Assembly (NCBI GenBank): GCA_032718475.1
Contig: JAUCBJ010007692.1
Location: forward strand, 1-27,530
Reading direction: 5' to 3'
Length of the DNA stretch: 27,530 nt
Origin: Nemertoderma westbladi
Lineage: Eukaryota; Xenacoelomorpha; Nemertodermatida; Nemertodermatidae
Below, piece by piece: positions 1 through 8,775 of the stretch. Position 1 is the stretch's first letter. Each line of letters opens with the position of its first letter. The notes beneath the pieces were generated by a model. The model searched no databases, had not been told where the DNA came from, and saw only the letters and a list, made by a program, of their open reading frames with translations. The position numbers were made by a program, and so were the translations under genes.

Positions 1-67
1 TGATTTAATATCTAGAAGACATCTTAATTTGGTGGGTTAAACTGCCAAAGGTCTGAAAGCGCGAACA

Positions 68-253
68 CTGTATTTATCGAGGTGTTTGTTATTATACATT
101 TATTATAGGAAGGGATCTAGGGGTCTTAACCTCGAATGATAAGTATAGTATTGTAATTATTGTATAAATTGTGATAAATTGTAGGACTAATCCCATCACA
201 TGCGTACTTTTTAACCGGGTAGTGTACAAATTTTAGAAATTGCGTAATTTTTC
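68..253 (+). repeat. Direct repeat copy A
   Basis: This is the first of two long direct copies; the second is at 476-665. Both open with CTGTATTTATCGAGGTG and close with a GCGTAATTTTT motif. They differ mainly in an internal AT-rich stretch (about 144-179 here, 552-590 in copy B). The pair brackets the tRNA-like SINE at 254-412. No coding potential is seen. It could be one end of a small non-autonomous element, or a local tandem duplication. Confidence 0.8.
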
Positions 254-412
254 TTGAAATTAATATCTCATATCTCTCCAAACAACGTACGCGTTTCGAC
301 CTTACTTGGTCTCATCAGCGTGGTGTCGGATTCGAACCTGGGACCTCGAGGAGGAAGCCGAGACTACAACCACTAGGCCACAGGTTCTTGAGATATGGAG
401 TATTAATTTCAA
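254..412 (-). mobile_element. tRNA-derived SINE-like unit bounded by inverted repeats
   Basis: On the minus strand a tRNA-type Pol III promoter is visible. An A box (TGGCCTAGTGG, about 370-380) is followed at the expected distance by a perfect B box (GGTTCGAATCC, 326-336). The sequence does not fold into a good acceptor or T stem, so it is a tRNA-derived repeat and not a working tRNA gene. Its edges, 254-276 and 390-412, are inverted repeats of each other (20 of 23 bases match). That is unusual for a SINE, and it may be a tRNA-like unit carried in a small foldback. Confidence 0.65.
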
Positions 413-475
413 AGCCAGCTGCCATTTTATTAGCCCCTGATTTTTGATTATTAATAGTAACAATGTGTTGTCAAG

Positions 476-665
476 CTGTATTTATCGAGGTGTTTGTTAT
501 TATACATTTATTATAGGAAGGGATCTAGGGGTCTTAACCTCGAATGATAAGTTTATTTTACCGAAAATAGCTTATCTTTTATTGGCGCAATTGTAGGACT
601 AATCCCATCACATGCGTACTTTTTAACCGGGTAGTGTACAAATTTTAGGAATTGCGTAATTTTTA
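476..665 (+). repeat. Direct repeat copy B
   Basis: Second copy of the repeat at 68-253. The first 76 bases are essentially the same, as is the segment from TGTAGGACTAATCCC to GCGTAATTTTT. It leads directly into an inverted partial copy at 700-764, so the two together form a large imperfect hairpin. Confidence 0.8.
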
Positions 666-699
666 AAAAATTTTAAAAAATTTTTAAAAAATTTAGAAA

Positions 700-764
700 A
701 TTACGCAATTCCTAAAATCATTCGAGGTTAAGACCCCTAGATCCCTTCCTATAATAAATGTATA
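700..764 (-). repeat. Inverted partial copy of repeat A/B
   Basis: Bases 700-717 are the reverse complement of 643-660, and 718-764 are the reverse complement of 501-547. The intervening 548-642 of copy B has no partner, so the inverted copy carries an internal deletion. An A/T-only spacer (661-699) forms the turn. Confidence 0.85.
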
Positions 765-768
765 GAAA

Positions 769-1267
769 CATGTGTCACATGCTAAACTGGCACATCTGTG
801 TGATGGCGGAATTTTAAATTATTTTCAATCGTATCAGCATCCTTGAAAACCCATAAGTACTGAAAATTGTCAATTTCTGTCTAGCAGGAGAAATTTTGAT
901 ATTTTATGTCATGTGCCGCAAACATGTGCCACATGCTAAAGTGGCACAATTATGGAACAGCGGGATATGAAACTATTTGCAATCGTGTCAGCACCCTTGA
1001 AATCCTGTAAATAATTAAAATTGTACATTTCTATCTGGCAGTAGATATATTTGTATCTTGTGCCAAGTGCCACAAACATGTACCACATACTAAAGTGGCA
1101 CGTCTGAGTGGCAGCGGAATTTGAAACTATTTGCAATCGAACCAGCACCCTCTAAAACCTCTAAATACTGAAAATTGTCAATTTATGACTATCAGTAGTA
1201 AGTTTGATATTTTGTGCCATATGCCGAAAACATGTGCCACGTGCCTAAGTTGTCTAATGTGTGCCAC
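769..1267 (+). repeat. 154-bp tandem satellite, left part
   Basis: Units begin with CATGTGYCAC or a close variant at 769, 923, 1077 and 1231, an exact 154-base spacing. Each holds a GTGCCACATGCTAAAGTGGCAC-like dyad, then conserved patches such as GAAACTATTTGCAATCG and CTGAAAATTGTCAATTT. The fourth unit is cut by the gypsy element and resumes after it at 5951. Short open frames here are chance frames within the repeat. Confidence 0.85.
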
Positions 1268-1457
1268 TGGTATGTCCGGCTGTCCGGTACATAGCCAGAC
1301 ATCTGTAGCCTGTAGGCTGAGGTAAAAGTGGATGCTGGAGCGACACAACCGGTCAGTATAATATAATATAAGCAGAATGCAAGCAAGCTATATAGGCCCG
1401 TGCCATAGGCAGTAAAGGGGATAAATGAAAAGGCCTATACTGTATATATCCATACCA
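1268..1457 (-). repeat. 3' LTR of the gypsy element
   Basis: This 190-bp LTR runs from TGGTATG to CATACCA. It is downstream of integrase in the element's minus-strand orientation, hence the 3' LTR. By eye its sequence matches 5756-5945 throughout. A TATA-like GATATATACAG lies near the element-oriented start. Confidence 0.93.
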
Positions 1458-1468
1458 ACTCCCCCTTT
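1458..1468 (-). other. Polypurine tract of the gypsy element
   Basis: On the minus strand the 11 bases AAAGGGGGAGT directly abut the 3' LTR. A short purine run at this position is the usual primer for plus-strand DNA synthesis in LTR retrotransposons. Confidence 0.75.
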
Positions 1469-1566
1469 AGGCGATTTTGTCAGTTCAAAATTGTTAACAG
1501 TGAACCCCATACACCATATTATAGTTTAAAAATAATAAATGACTAAACGTTATTCTAGTGTAATAA

Positions 1567-2904
1567 TTAATTGTTATAGTCTCCAAATCGAACAGTAGGT
1601 TTTGTTACACGAGTGCTGCGGCGTATTACGCTCTTACTTTCAGTTTCCAACTCCGGTGTTGGAACTGTTTTCGGTTGGGTTGGGTTCGGTGGTGTTTCGA
1701 GTTCAATGACCTCGTGGTAGCGACGGAGAAAACGTCTGTTTCGCCACCATGTACGACCTGAAGGTAGTTTAACGTGGTAGTCTCGTCGTTTTCCGGCCCC
1801 AACTATAATACCGACACGATCCCAACGTTTAGATCTGGAGTCTTGGAGGCGAATTTTTGTGCCTATTAGGAATGGTTTGAGGTCCCGCGCCGTTGAATTG
1901 TAGTGTTTGACGGCTTTCTCGCGAATAGTTTCGTGTCGTGCGTCAGCTGTCTCGGCTGACTGCTGCCATTTCGGGTCAAATGAAGTGTGATGGGCTGGTA
2001 CACGCGATCGCAGGTTGCGCCCAAAAACGATCTGGCTTGGTGAGCGACCATCCGCGTATGGTGTGTTTCGTACCTCGAGTAAACCTTCGAGGAATTCCTC
2101 AGAATTTATGTCTGAGGTTGTCGTTTTTGCCAATAGACCTTTAATGAGTTTTACGTAGCATTCCGCGTGCCCGTTACTGGACGGAAAATGCGGCGTACTA
2201 GGCGCCCATTCGACCCCCCAACGTTGCAGGAATTTCCTAAAGTTGGATGCGGCGAATTGAGGTCCTCCATCGCTTCGGAGTTTGGTTGGAACGCCTAAGT
2301 CGACGAAACATTTCCGTAACACGCTGACGACTTGTTGTGATGTTGGGTCATTACGCCATTGACCAACGAGTGGATAACCAGATAATAAATCTGTGTAAAC
2401 AATGTAGTGTCGGCCGGCGAGAGAGAATAGGTCTGTCGATGCGTGTTCGAAGGGTCTGGTTGGCTGTGGGTCGGCAACCAACGTCTCCTTCGGCAGACTC
2501 GGTAGTCGTTCTTGGCACTGATGACATTGCTGAACCATTTGGATTATGTCGTTGTTTATTCCCGGCCAGTAGACTGCGGACCGCGCTCTTTGTTTCGTCC
2601 GCGTCATGCCCTGGTGGGCGGCATGTAGGCGTTCTAGAATTTCGGCTCGTTTCGCACTAGGTATAACCAGGCGTAGACCATATAATACCAGGCCGTTATC
2701 TACGGAGAGTTCATTATGTATGGATTTAAATTGCTGGACGAATCCGGAGGTGTGGTTTTCAGTTGTGAAGCCGCTTAGGATTTCAGTAACTAATTGCTGA
2801 TAGGCCTTATCGTTTAAGGCTACCTTCCGGATTTCCTCGATAACGGGGTCTGTTATAGGTGGTTCTAGAACGTTTTCAGGATCTAAGTCCCGAGTATTAG
2901 TCAA
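1567..2904 (-). CDS. Gypsy integrase (C-terminal Pol segment)
   Basis: A 445-residue open frame encodes the retrotransposon integrase, which inserts the cDNA into host DNA. The N-terminal zinc-binding HHCC motif is present: two histidines in LHAAHQG and two cysteines in CHQC. The catalytic DDE triad is complete: D158 (STDLF), D212 (RSDGGP) and E248 (GHAEC), with the typical 35-residue spacing between the last two. A basic C-terminal region ends in RRSTRVTKP, as in many gypsy integrases. The first Met is only where the open frame begins. The natural protein is part of a Pol polyprotein, and its reading frame continues upstream to about 2985, where a one-base shift separates it from RNase H. 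Nothing inside this domain looks inactivating. Confidence 0.9.
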   Translation of the reverse strand: MTNTRDLDPENVLEPPITDPVIEEIRKVALNDKAYQQLVTEILSGFTTENHTSGFVQQFKSIHNELSVDNGLVLYGLRLVIPSAKRAEILERLHAAHQGMTRTKQRARSAVYWPGINNDIIQMVQQCHQCQERLPSLPKETLVADPQPTRPFEHASTDLFSLAGRHYIVYTDLLSGYPLVGQWRNDPTSQQVVSVLRKCFVDLGVPTKLRSDGGPQFAASNFRKFLQRWGVEWAPSTPHFPSSNGHAECYVKLIKGLLAKTTTSDINSEEFLEGLLEVRNTPYADGRSPSQIVFGRNLRSRVPAHHTSFDPKWQQSAETADARHETIREKAVKHYNSTARDLKPFLIGTKIRLQDSRSKRWDRVGIIVGAGKRRDYHVKLPSGRTWWRNRRFLRRYHEVIELETPPNPTQPKTVPTPELETESKSVIRRSTRVTKPTVRFGDYNN

Positions 2905-2951
2905 TGCTATCCGTATAGCTGCTATGGTTCTTGTGACATCGTCATCTTCCT

Positions 2952-3767
2952 TTAATAATTCATCAGTGGTATCGGGGTATCCACTGGAGCTCGGCTGAGA
3001 CAGTCTGCAATTTTATTGTCTTTACCTTTTTGCCACACTAATTCAAATTGATATTTCGATTGCAGCTGAGCTTCAATTCGCTGGAGTTTTGTATTATCGA
3101 CTTGATCCAGGGTTTGTTTATTGAAGATTGAAAGTAAAGGCCGATGGTCAGTCATAACTTTAAAACTTTCTAATCCAGCTAAATATAGGTGGCATTTACT
3201 CATTGCATATTTTATAGCAATGGCTTCCAATTCTATTGTGGCATACCGGGTTTCGGCGTCCGATATAAATCGGCTTCCACAGGCAATGAGCTTCCATTTA
3301 TTATTATTATTTTGCAGTAAATCGAAGCCAAATCCGTGCAATCGACTGGCATCTACTTCTAACCGTGTTTCTGCGTGCGGATCGAAGGGTACCAGGATTG
3401 GAGGTTTTAGAAGTGTGGATTTAACAGCCTCGAATGCATTATCATGCATTATTTCCCATGTAAAATGGTTGCGAGTTCGTAGTAACTCGCGCAACGGAGT
3501 CGCTGCAGCGCTGACTTCCGAGGAAAAGCAACCGAGTTGGTTAATGAGTCCCATAAAACTTCTGAGTTCACTTATGTTAGTTGGTTTGGGAAACTCGGAG
3601 ATTGCCTTTACTTTGTTGGGGTCTGCCTCGATGCCGTTGTGTGAAATGATATATCCTGCGAACTTTACTCGTTCTTGAGCGAAGTTGAACTTTTCAGGAT
3701 GGAGGGTAATGCCAAAATCCCGACAGCGTTGTAGAGCGGGTGGCGTAGATGCAGAAAGGTTTTGCAC
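2952..3767 (-). pseudogene. Gypsy reverse transcriptase C-terminal part and RNase H
   Basis: This frame holds the end of the reverse transcriptase, the connection region and RNase H. Recognisable parts are the post-catalytic FGITLHPEKF segment, the connection motif GYIISHNGIEADPNK, and RNase H acidic positions in LEVDASRLHG, IELEAIA and MTDHRPL. The palm with the YxDD catalytic motif is absent. At about 3733-3745 the early RT frame of the gag-protease ORF jumps straight into the post-YxDD region in another frame. The frame stops at 2952 because of a one-base shift near 2985, beyond which the Pol reading continues in the integrase frame. It cannot give an active reverse transcriptase; whether RNase H alone is expressed is unknown. 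Confidence 0.88.
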
Positions 3768-5583
3768 CTTCCTTGACTTCTATAGTCATAGGGGGACCCA
3801 GCATCGGTTTAAGTTGGCCTTTGATGGCAAAGACTTCACTAAACTCTTCCAGAAGTTTTTGTTTTATTTTGTCTACGAGTTCAGCATCTATGTTAATAGG
3901 TGCAACCACTTTATTTTCCTTCACTAAATGGAGTGGTGTGGGGAATTCGTCGTGGACGATGTTGAAGGCTTTACAAGCTGTAAAGGAAAGATAAATATCT
4001 TTAATTCCGTCATAAATATAAATCCATTCGTTGTAACGCATGTTTTCAATCTGTAAAGTTAGTTTTAAACGTCCCATACATTTTATTGGATTGCTGTTTA
4101 TTGCTTCCAGTGGCTCGTCTAATTCTCTAAGTTTATTTATAGATATACCGAGGCGATTTAGAATACCGATTCCGCCAGCGGTGACGTCTGTGCCGGTGTC
4201 TGCAATGCAAGCGCTTGTTGTTAGCAGTTTCCCCATACCGGTATGCACGAATTGTACGGAGATGCGAGGTTTACCGGCCTCCCGGGCTAGTTCGCGTGGT
4301 TCGACGCCAATTTTCACGAGGGAAATCGCACCGGAAGTTGTCTTCGGAAGTTCCTTTGGTTGGCGACATAGATGGGTGAAGTGGCCGATACATTCGCATT
4401 TTTTGCATTCGCGGCCGATGGCTTTACACGGTTTATCTTTCTCGTGAGGCCAAACTCCACCACATTTCCAGCAGCGATTATTGTCTCGTATTTGTGGATG
4501 GGGTTTGAATTGTCGACCTTTACTGGAGCTCCGTTGGCTATCTGACTTACTAAAATTACGCCCTCGGTTCTGAGGTTTAACTGCGTTAACTTTGTATGTC
4601 AGTCGTTGATCTTCCCGAACAGCCAGCTCCCGATTACGGCAAAAATCGACAGTTTCATCGCGGGATAGGGCAGGCCTTTTACCCAAAAGTTCCTGGCGTA
4701 CCTCCTCATCCTGTATACCACAAACTATTAAAGTGGAGATCCAGTCCTCCTTTATCATAATTTCGATGTTTGCGTCATCCACCAGTTCGCACAACTGAAT
4801 GTAGTAATCGTCGAACGACTGTTTGTCTTCCTGTTTAGTCCGTACCAGTTTGTAGCGGTCTACAGTTATATTCTGTTGTGCGCGGAGGTGTTCCCGTATT
4901 TTTACGAGGATTTCGTCCGTTGACAGTCGGGTATCTTGAGGAATTTTGACAGCATAATGCATCCGGTTTAGGAAATCAGGGCTGCAGTATGAAAAGAACA
5001 TTGCCACCTGATCTTCCATAGGTTTGCTGTCGAGTTTTGTCACCCGGGCATAATTGTGCCATGTTGTCTCCCACCGTTTAAATGTTTTGTAGGAAACGTC
5101 ATCCTCGATAATGTTTGGCGGGTGTACAGTGAGTTTGGTTGCCTCGCGGTCTTGGGGACGTCTGGAGCTTCCGTGCGTTGCCGATCCCGGGCCCGCAGCT
5201 GCTATTACGTCGCGCTCTTCCCGCAATCCCTCAAGTAAACGCTGTTGGTTTTGATCGACGAGGTAGAGGAGTTGTCTGTGCTCTTCCGCCCGTTCTCGTC
5301 GTTCAACCCGCTGTTCTTCCATTTGTTTAGCATCCTGGTCGACAAAGTGCATGAGGAGTTTAGCTAAATCGGAACCTCCGTCTTCTCCAGTTTGTTCAGG
5401 TTCTGATTCTGCTCCTTCTACGAACTTTAGCAACCGTTTTCTAAGAACCGTTGTTGCCGTTCTGTCGCTGTACTTAATTCCGGCATTTGCGAGGTGTGCT
5501 TTAATAGTCGCCCGGTCAAGGTGTTCTATCGAAGCTGGATCAATTTCCCACGTTTCATCCTGGGTTGGGAGTTCGTCCATCAC
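3694..5583 (-). CDS. Gypsy Gag-protease polyprotein with start of reverse transcriptase
   Basis: A 629-residue frame begins at a plausible ATG 172 bases after the 5' LTR. Residues about 85-130 are rich in E, R and Q and likely coiled-coil. Next comes a capsid-like region (about 150-330). A nucleocapsid zinc region starts at C371 (CWKCGG) and ends with a clear C-x2-C-x4-H-x4-C knuckle. The aspartic protease active site DTGTD sits at residue 462. Its IADTG core fits the family, although the usual DTGA is DTGT. The last residues enter the first conserved part of reverse transcriptase (EGAKPF) and then run out of frame at the internal deletion. The product would assemble particles and process Gag, so this part may still act in trans. 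Confidence 0.88.
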   Translation of the reverse strand: MMDELPTQDETWEIDPASIEHLDRATIKAHLANAGIKYSDRTATTVLRKRLLKFVEGAESEPEQTGEDGGSDLAKLLMHFVDQDAKQMEEQRVERRERAEEHRQLLYLVDQNQQRLLEGLREERDVIAAAGPGSATHGSSRRPQDREATKLTVHPPNIIEDDVSYKTFKRWETTWHNYARVTKLDSKPMEDQVAMFFSYCSPDFLNRMHYAVKIPQDTRLSTDEILVKIREHLRAQQNITVDRYKLVRTKQEDKQSFDDYYIQLCELVDDANIEIMIKEDWISTLIVCGIQDEEVRQELLGKRPALSRDETVDFCRNRELAVREDQRLTYKVNAVKPQNRGRNFSKSDSQRSSSKGRQFKPHPQIRDNNRCWKCGGVWPHEKDKPCKAIGRECKKCECIGHFTHLCRQPKELPKTTSGAISLVKIGVEPRELAREAGKPRISVQFVHTGMGKLLTTSACIADTGTDVTAGGIGILNRLGISINKLRELDEPLEAINSNPIKCMGRLKLTLQIENMRYNEWIYIYDGIKDIYLSFTACKAFNIVHDEFPTPLHLVKENKVVAPINIDAELVDKIKQKLLEEFSEVFAIKGQLKPMLGPPMTIEVKEGAKPFCIYATRSTTLSGFWHYPPS

Positions 5584-5737
5584 GCAAATTAAATATGTTT
5601 TTTTAATATATGAAATTTCAAATTATTAATTATTAAGTAAACAACGTCAGAACGTGCAGAAGTGCAGTCGATCGATGATCGATCGGTGATATTGCAGTGC
5701 AGTTTATTGCGTAAGTTCAAGTGCAGCGCGGTACTGC

Positions 5738-5755
5738 GCCTATCTCACTGCGCCA
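5738..5755 (-). other. Candidate tRNA primer-binding site of the gypsy element
   Basis: Read on the minus strand, the sequence directly after the 5' LTR starts TGGCGCAGTGAGATAGGC. TGG right at the LTR edge is what is expected for pairing with the CCA end of a tRNA. I could not assign the tRNA. Confidence 0.6.
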
Positions 5756-5945
5756 TGGTATGTCCGGCTGTCCGGTACATAGCCAGACATCTGTAGCCTG
5801 TAGGCTGAGGTAAAAGTGGATGCTGGAGCGACACAACCGGTCAGTATAATATAATATAAGCAGAATGCAAGCAAGCTATATAGGCCCGTGCCATAGGCAG
5901 TAAAGGGGATAAATGAAAAGGCCTATACTGTATATATCCATACCA
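5756..5945 (-). repeat. 5' LTR of the gypsy element
   Basis: This 190-bp direct copy of 1268-1457 has the same TGGTATG and CATACCA ends and lies upstream of gag on the minus strand. It is followed at 5946-5950 by the GCCAC target duplication. Confidence 0.93.
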
Positions 5946-6005
5946 GCCACCACGGAATTTGAAACTATTTTGAAACTAATTGCCAAGTTTCCAATGGCGT
6001 GAAGC
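5946..6005 (+). repeat. 154-bp satellite, remainder after the gypsy insertion
   Basis: After the GCCAC duplication the sequence continues with GGAATTTGAAACTATT, which matches the middle of the satellite units at 769-1267. Similarity fades by about 6005. The gypsy element therefore landed inside the fourth unit. Confidence 0.7.
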
Positions 6006-6726
6006 AGCACCAAGTTTATTACGACTTTTCACCCGGATAGACTATATATTTTTTTCTGAGTATTTTAGCACCAAAAACGACTAAAATACTGCATTTTCTG
6101 TACTATCTTTTGGTTACAATTTTTTGGATTGTATTATATTTTGAGGCTATACTTTGAAGTTAACATCTGGAAAATCACTGTCTATCTTGAAAGGGTTGTG
6201 GAAGTCCGTAAATAATAAGTCGTTGAAGGACCGTGCACTATTACGAGCTATTTTCAAGTCATTCTTATCAACCGAGAAACTAAAACAGTAAATAAAGTGT
6301 GTTAGCACTTGGAACTATTTTTGAGATTCCAAGAAAAGCTGTTTAGGAGCTTATCGTGCTGAAGGCACGTGAAATCTTTTACAAAACCCGATTTACCTTG
6401 TAAACGTTCGAAATACTTTATCAATGTCGATTTTACGGTGTAATGTTCTTTAGTGTTGTCTGCAAAATAATATCAATAGTTTTTGAAACCATTGCAAAAT
6501 ATGTAGGCCACTACTGGCCGATTCTAAATATCATAATAATTATTGGCAATGTATTGTCCACAAGACCATCTTTGTTTTTGGTAATGGAGTTGATAGTTGC
6601 CATGTAAAAAAATATGGGACAATGTGATTGTCACATTACACAGTCAAGTGATAATCGTCAGTCATAAAATTATATCCCATATTGGTTTCCATGGGAGTGG
6701 ATGCAATACTATGCAATACTACAGTA
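6006..6726. other. AT-rich non-coding stretch
   Basis: No exon-like frame, RNA gene or clear repeat was seen. The only local feature is a 10-base direct doublet, ATGCAATACT, at about 6701-6720, just before the MITE. Confidence 0.6.
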
Positions 6727-8292
6727 TTAACCCTATTAGTACCGGGCTATAAAATGCTGTACAAATACCGGAGGGGGGGAGGGGGTCATATAGACCCCTC
6801 CCTCTAAAATCTACAAATATTAACGAAAACGTCTGATTTTTTGTTTGTACGTAGGTATCACTAGTCCGGATCAGACCGAAAAAAAAAAATTTTCGAAAAA
6901 TTGTACTGGGGTGGTTATATTGCAGCACCAAAATTACAAGTAGTGCACAATTTTCACAAAATTTGAAAGTTACATTTTTCGGCTAATTGTATTTCAATAC
7001 AGGTTTTCTGGTGCGTAAAAGCATTGGAAAATATTTAAAAATGATATGATTACTATAAATGGCTGTTTAGTCCTATCTGCGTAGGAAAAAAATGAAAAAA
7101 ACAAGTAACCAGCACTTTTCAGTTTGAACACAAAATTATTTATTCACATATACGATGCTATAAATTCGCATTTATAGGTTTTCTAGGGCGCTGATTCTAA
7201 TGGAATACATTTGTAATATGCCAGATCATTGCTACTTGTATTTTTCGGCGTAATTTGGCAAATTTTGGTGCTAGCACCAAATTTCGTACCCATCACCAAA
7301 AAGTACATGTTTGCGATGTCCAGTGGTGTTTTTATTGATTCCATTGGATTCAGGACCCTCATAAACCCGTATAACGCAAGAAACAAAAAGATACTATCTA
7401 CTGATCAATTTACTTATTTTCAAAAATTTGGTGCTGGCACAACAATTTTCACCCACCGGCGAAAAATACAAGTTTAAAAACTCTTATAACATTTTTACTG
7501 ATTCCATTGAATTCAGAACCCTCACAAACCCGTGTAACGCAAGAAACAAGGTGACACAATCAATTGATATATTTGATGGTTTTCAAAATTTGGTGCTAGC
7601 ACCACATTTTGCACCCACTTCCGAAAAATACAAGTTTGAGATGTCTAGTTCGATAATTATATATTCCATTGAATTCAAAACAGCCATAAACCTCTAAAAT
7701 GCAAGAAATAAATTGTCACAAGCAATTTTATCCATTGAATGGATTTTCAAAATTTCGTGCAAGCACCAAAATTTGCACACAGCACCGAAAAATACAAGTT
7801 TGATACGCTTGGTGCAACTCGTATATATTCTATCGAAACCAGAACCCCAAAAAACCTCAATTGCGTATAAAACAATCAATTTACAAAATTGACATATTTC
7901 AAAATTTGGTGCTGGCACCAAAATTTTGCAGCCACCGAAAAAAACAAGTTTGAAATTTATAAATCAATTTATATGAATTCCATCCAATTGCTAACACCAA
8001 AAAACCGGTGTAAATCAAAAATAGAGATGTTACAAATCATATTTAATGAACTGTAATTTTCAAAAAACGTCTGAAAAAAAGTGCCAAAAGTAGGGTTAAA
8101 TAATGGTGCTATAACTCGAAAACTACCCAATATTTTTGAAAACGGTTTTCACTACTAGAAAGACAATAGATTTTTAGGAAAAGTCATAAAATTTCAGATT
8201 CTCATCTACGTTTGTTTCAGAATTATAACAAAAAAAACCATGGGGGGGGGGTCATATTGACCCCCCCCCCCCCCCGGGTTTGATAGGGTTAA
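6727..8292. mobile_element. TTAA-flanked MITE (piggyBac-type ends) with internal tandem repeats
   Basis: The unit is bounded by TTAA at 6727-6730 and 8289-8292. Just inside, CCCTATTAGTACC on the left is mirrored by GATAGGG on the right, giving a short terminal inverted repeat starting CCCTAT. TTAA target sites and CCCT-type ends are features of piggyBac elements. No transposase frame exists, so it would be non-autonomous. Both ends have a poly-G/poly-C hairpin around TCATATTGA or TCATATAGA (about 6774-6806 and 8242-8275). The interior carries five or six tandem units. Short open frames here reflect the repeats. Confidence 0.7.
7257..8059 (+). repeat. About 160-bp tandem repeat inside the MITE, each led by a palindrome
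   Basis: Units begin near 7261, 7424, 7588, 7751 and 7904, roughly 153-164 bases apart. Each starts with AAATTTGGTGCTAGCACCAAA or a variant. Its core GGTGCTAGCACC is a perfect 12-base palindrome, while the GGTGCTGGCACC form has a central mismatch. The CCGAAAAATACAAGTTTG and TTCCATTGAATTCA blocks recur. An inverted partial unit lies upstream at about 7160-7260. Confidence 0.8.
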
Positions 8293-8418
8293 TGCAAATG
8301 GGGGAATCCCATCAGGACGTCAATGCAGAATTTGCTAAGATGCGTCCAACAAAAATTATAATATAATAAAGAAAAGCTACTCATTCACCCAATAACAACC
8401 TTAATGTGTCACATTTAG
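8293..8418. other. Intron end before EGF exon 1
   Basis: AT-rich DNA without a gene. It ends in the acceptor CACATTTAG directly before the EGF coding sequence. Confidence 0.6.
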
Positions 8419-8550
8419 ATATTGATGAGTGTTTAGATACTTCGAGTTGTTACCACGCCAACTCCACCTGCACAAACACAGTGGGCAGTTTCTACTGTAC
8501 GTGTGATAGTGGATTCAACGAAGATCCCGATGATAGCAAAAACTGCCTAG
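8419..8550 (+). CDS. Calcium-binding EGF-like exon 1 (partial gene)
   Basis: This internal exon of 132 bases (44 codons, phase 1 at both ends) encodes one complete cbEGF domain. It opens with the calcium ligand motif DIDEC, the first base of the Asp coming from the previous exon. All six cysteines are in EGF order. The CTNTVGSFYCTC segment matches the Asp/Asn beta-hydroxylation consensus CxN-x4-FxCxC typical of calcium-binding EGF modules. NST gives an N-glycosylation site. The acceptor is CACATTTAG and the donor GTAACT. The first 32 bases are nearly identical to exon 2, which indicates exon duplication. The protein is probably a fibrillin-, notch- or Scube-like extracellular molecule, but one domain type cannot tell which. 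Confidence 0.88.
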
Positions 8551-8700
8551 GTAACTAACAATTCTAGTATTTATTAATATACTATATAATATATATTTTC
8601 ATTCAGGAGCATGCTTGTAAATGCTATATATTTGATTTTTTTTTGTATTTGAAAAATTATATATACCTATTTGTAGAAGCTTGTGAGCTACGTAGACCTA

Positions 8701-8775
8701 CTCTAAATTTAGCTAAGATTGAGCTAAATTAACTCTAAATTTAGCTAAGATTGAGCTAAATTAACTCTAAATTTA
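8701..8775 (+). repeat. 32-bp tandem repeat, 2.3 copies
   Basis: The unit CTCTAAATTTAGCTAAGATT... repeats exactly from 8701 to 8732 and from 8733 to 8764, followed by 11 more matching bases. Each unit contains the palindrome CTAAATTTAG. It lies in the intron after EGF exon 1. Confidence 0.9.

Larger units (their letters stand above)
1268..5945 (-). mobile_element. Ty3/gypsy LTR retrotransposon, recently inserted, internally deleted
   Basis: This 4,678-bp element has 190-bp direct LTRs at each end. The LTRs begin TGGTATG and end CATACCA, a perfect 7-bp terminal inversion. GCCAC flanks it on both sides (1263-1267 and 5946-5950) as a 5-bp target duplication. Coding runs on the minus strand in the order gag, protease, reverse transcriptase, RNase H, integrase, which defines the Ty3/gypsy order. 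A candidate primer-binding site and polypurine tract lie at the expected places. The reverse transcriptase core is deleted and there is a further frameshift before integrase, so the copy is not autonomous. By eye the LTRs are identical, which implies recent insertion. Confidence 0.95.

Noticed and set aside
254-412. A working tRNA gene
   Set aside because: A and B boxes are good, but the acceptor and T stems do not pair, so it is better explained as a tRNA-derived repeat.
769-1267. A CRISPR-like array
   Set aside because: The units are 154 bases and similar along their whole length, with no short repeat and unique-spacer pattern, in a eukaryotic context.
7229-7697. Short frames with repeated peptide-like text
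   Set aside because: They are readings of the MITE's internal tandem repeat, and the repetition is at the DNA level.
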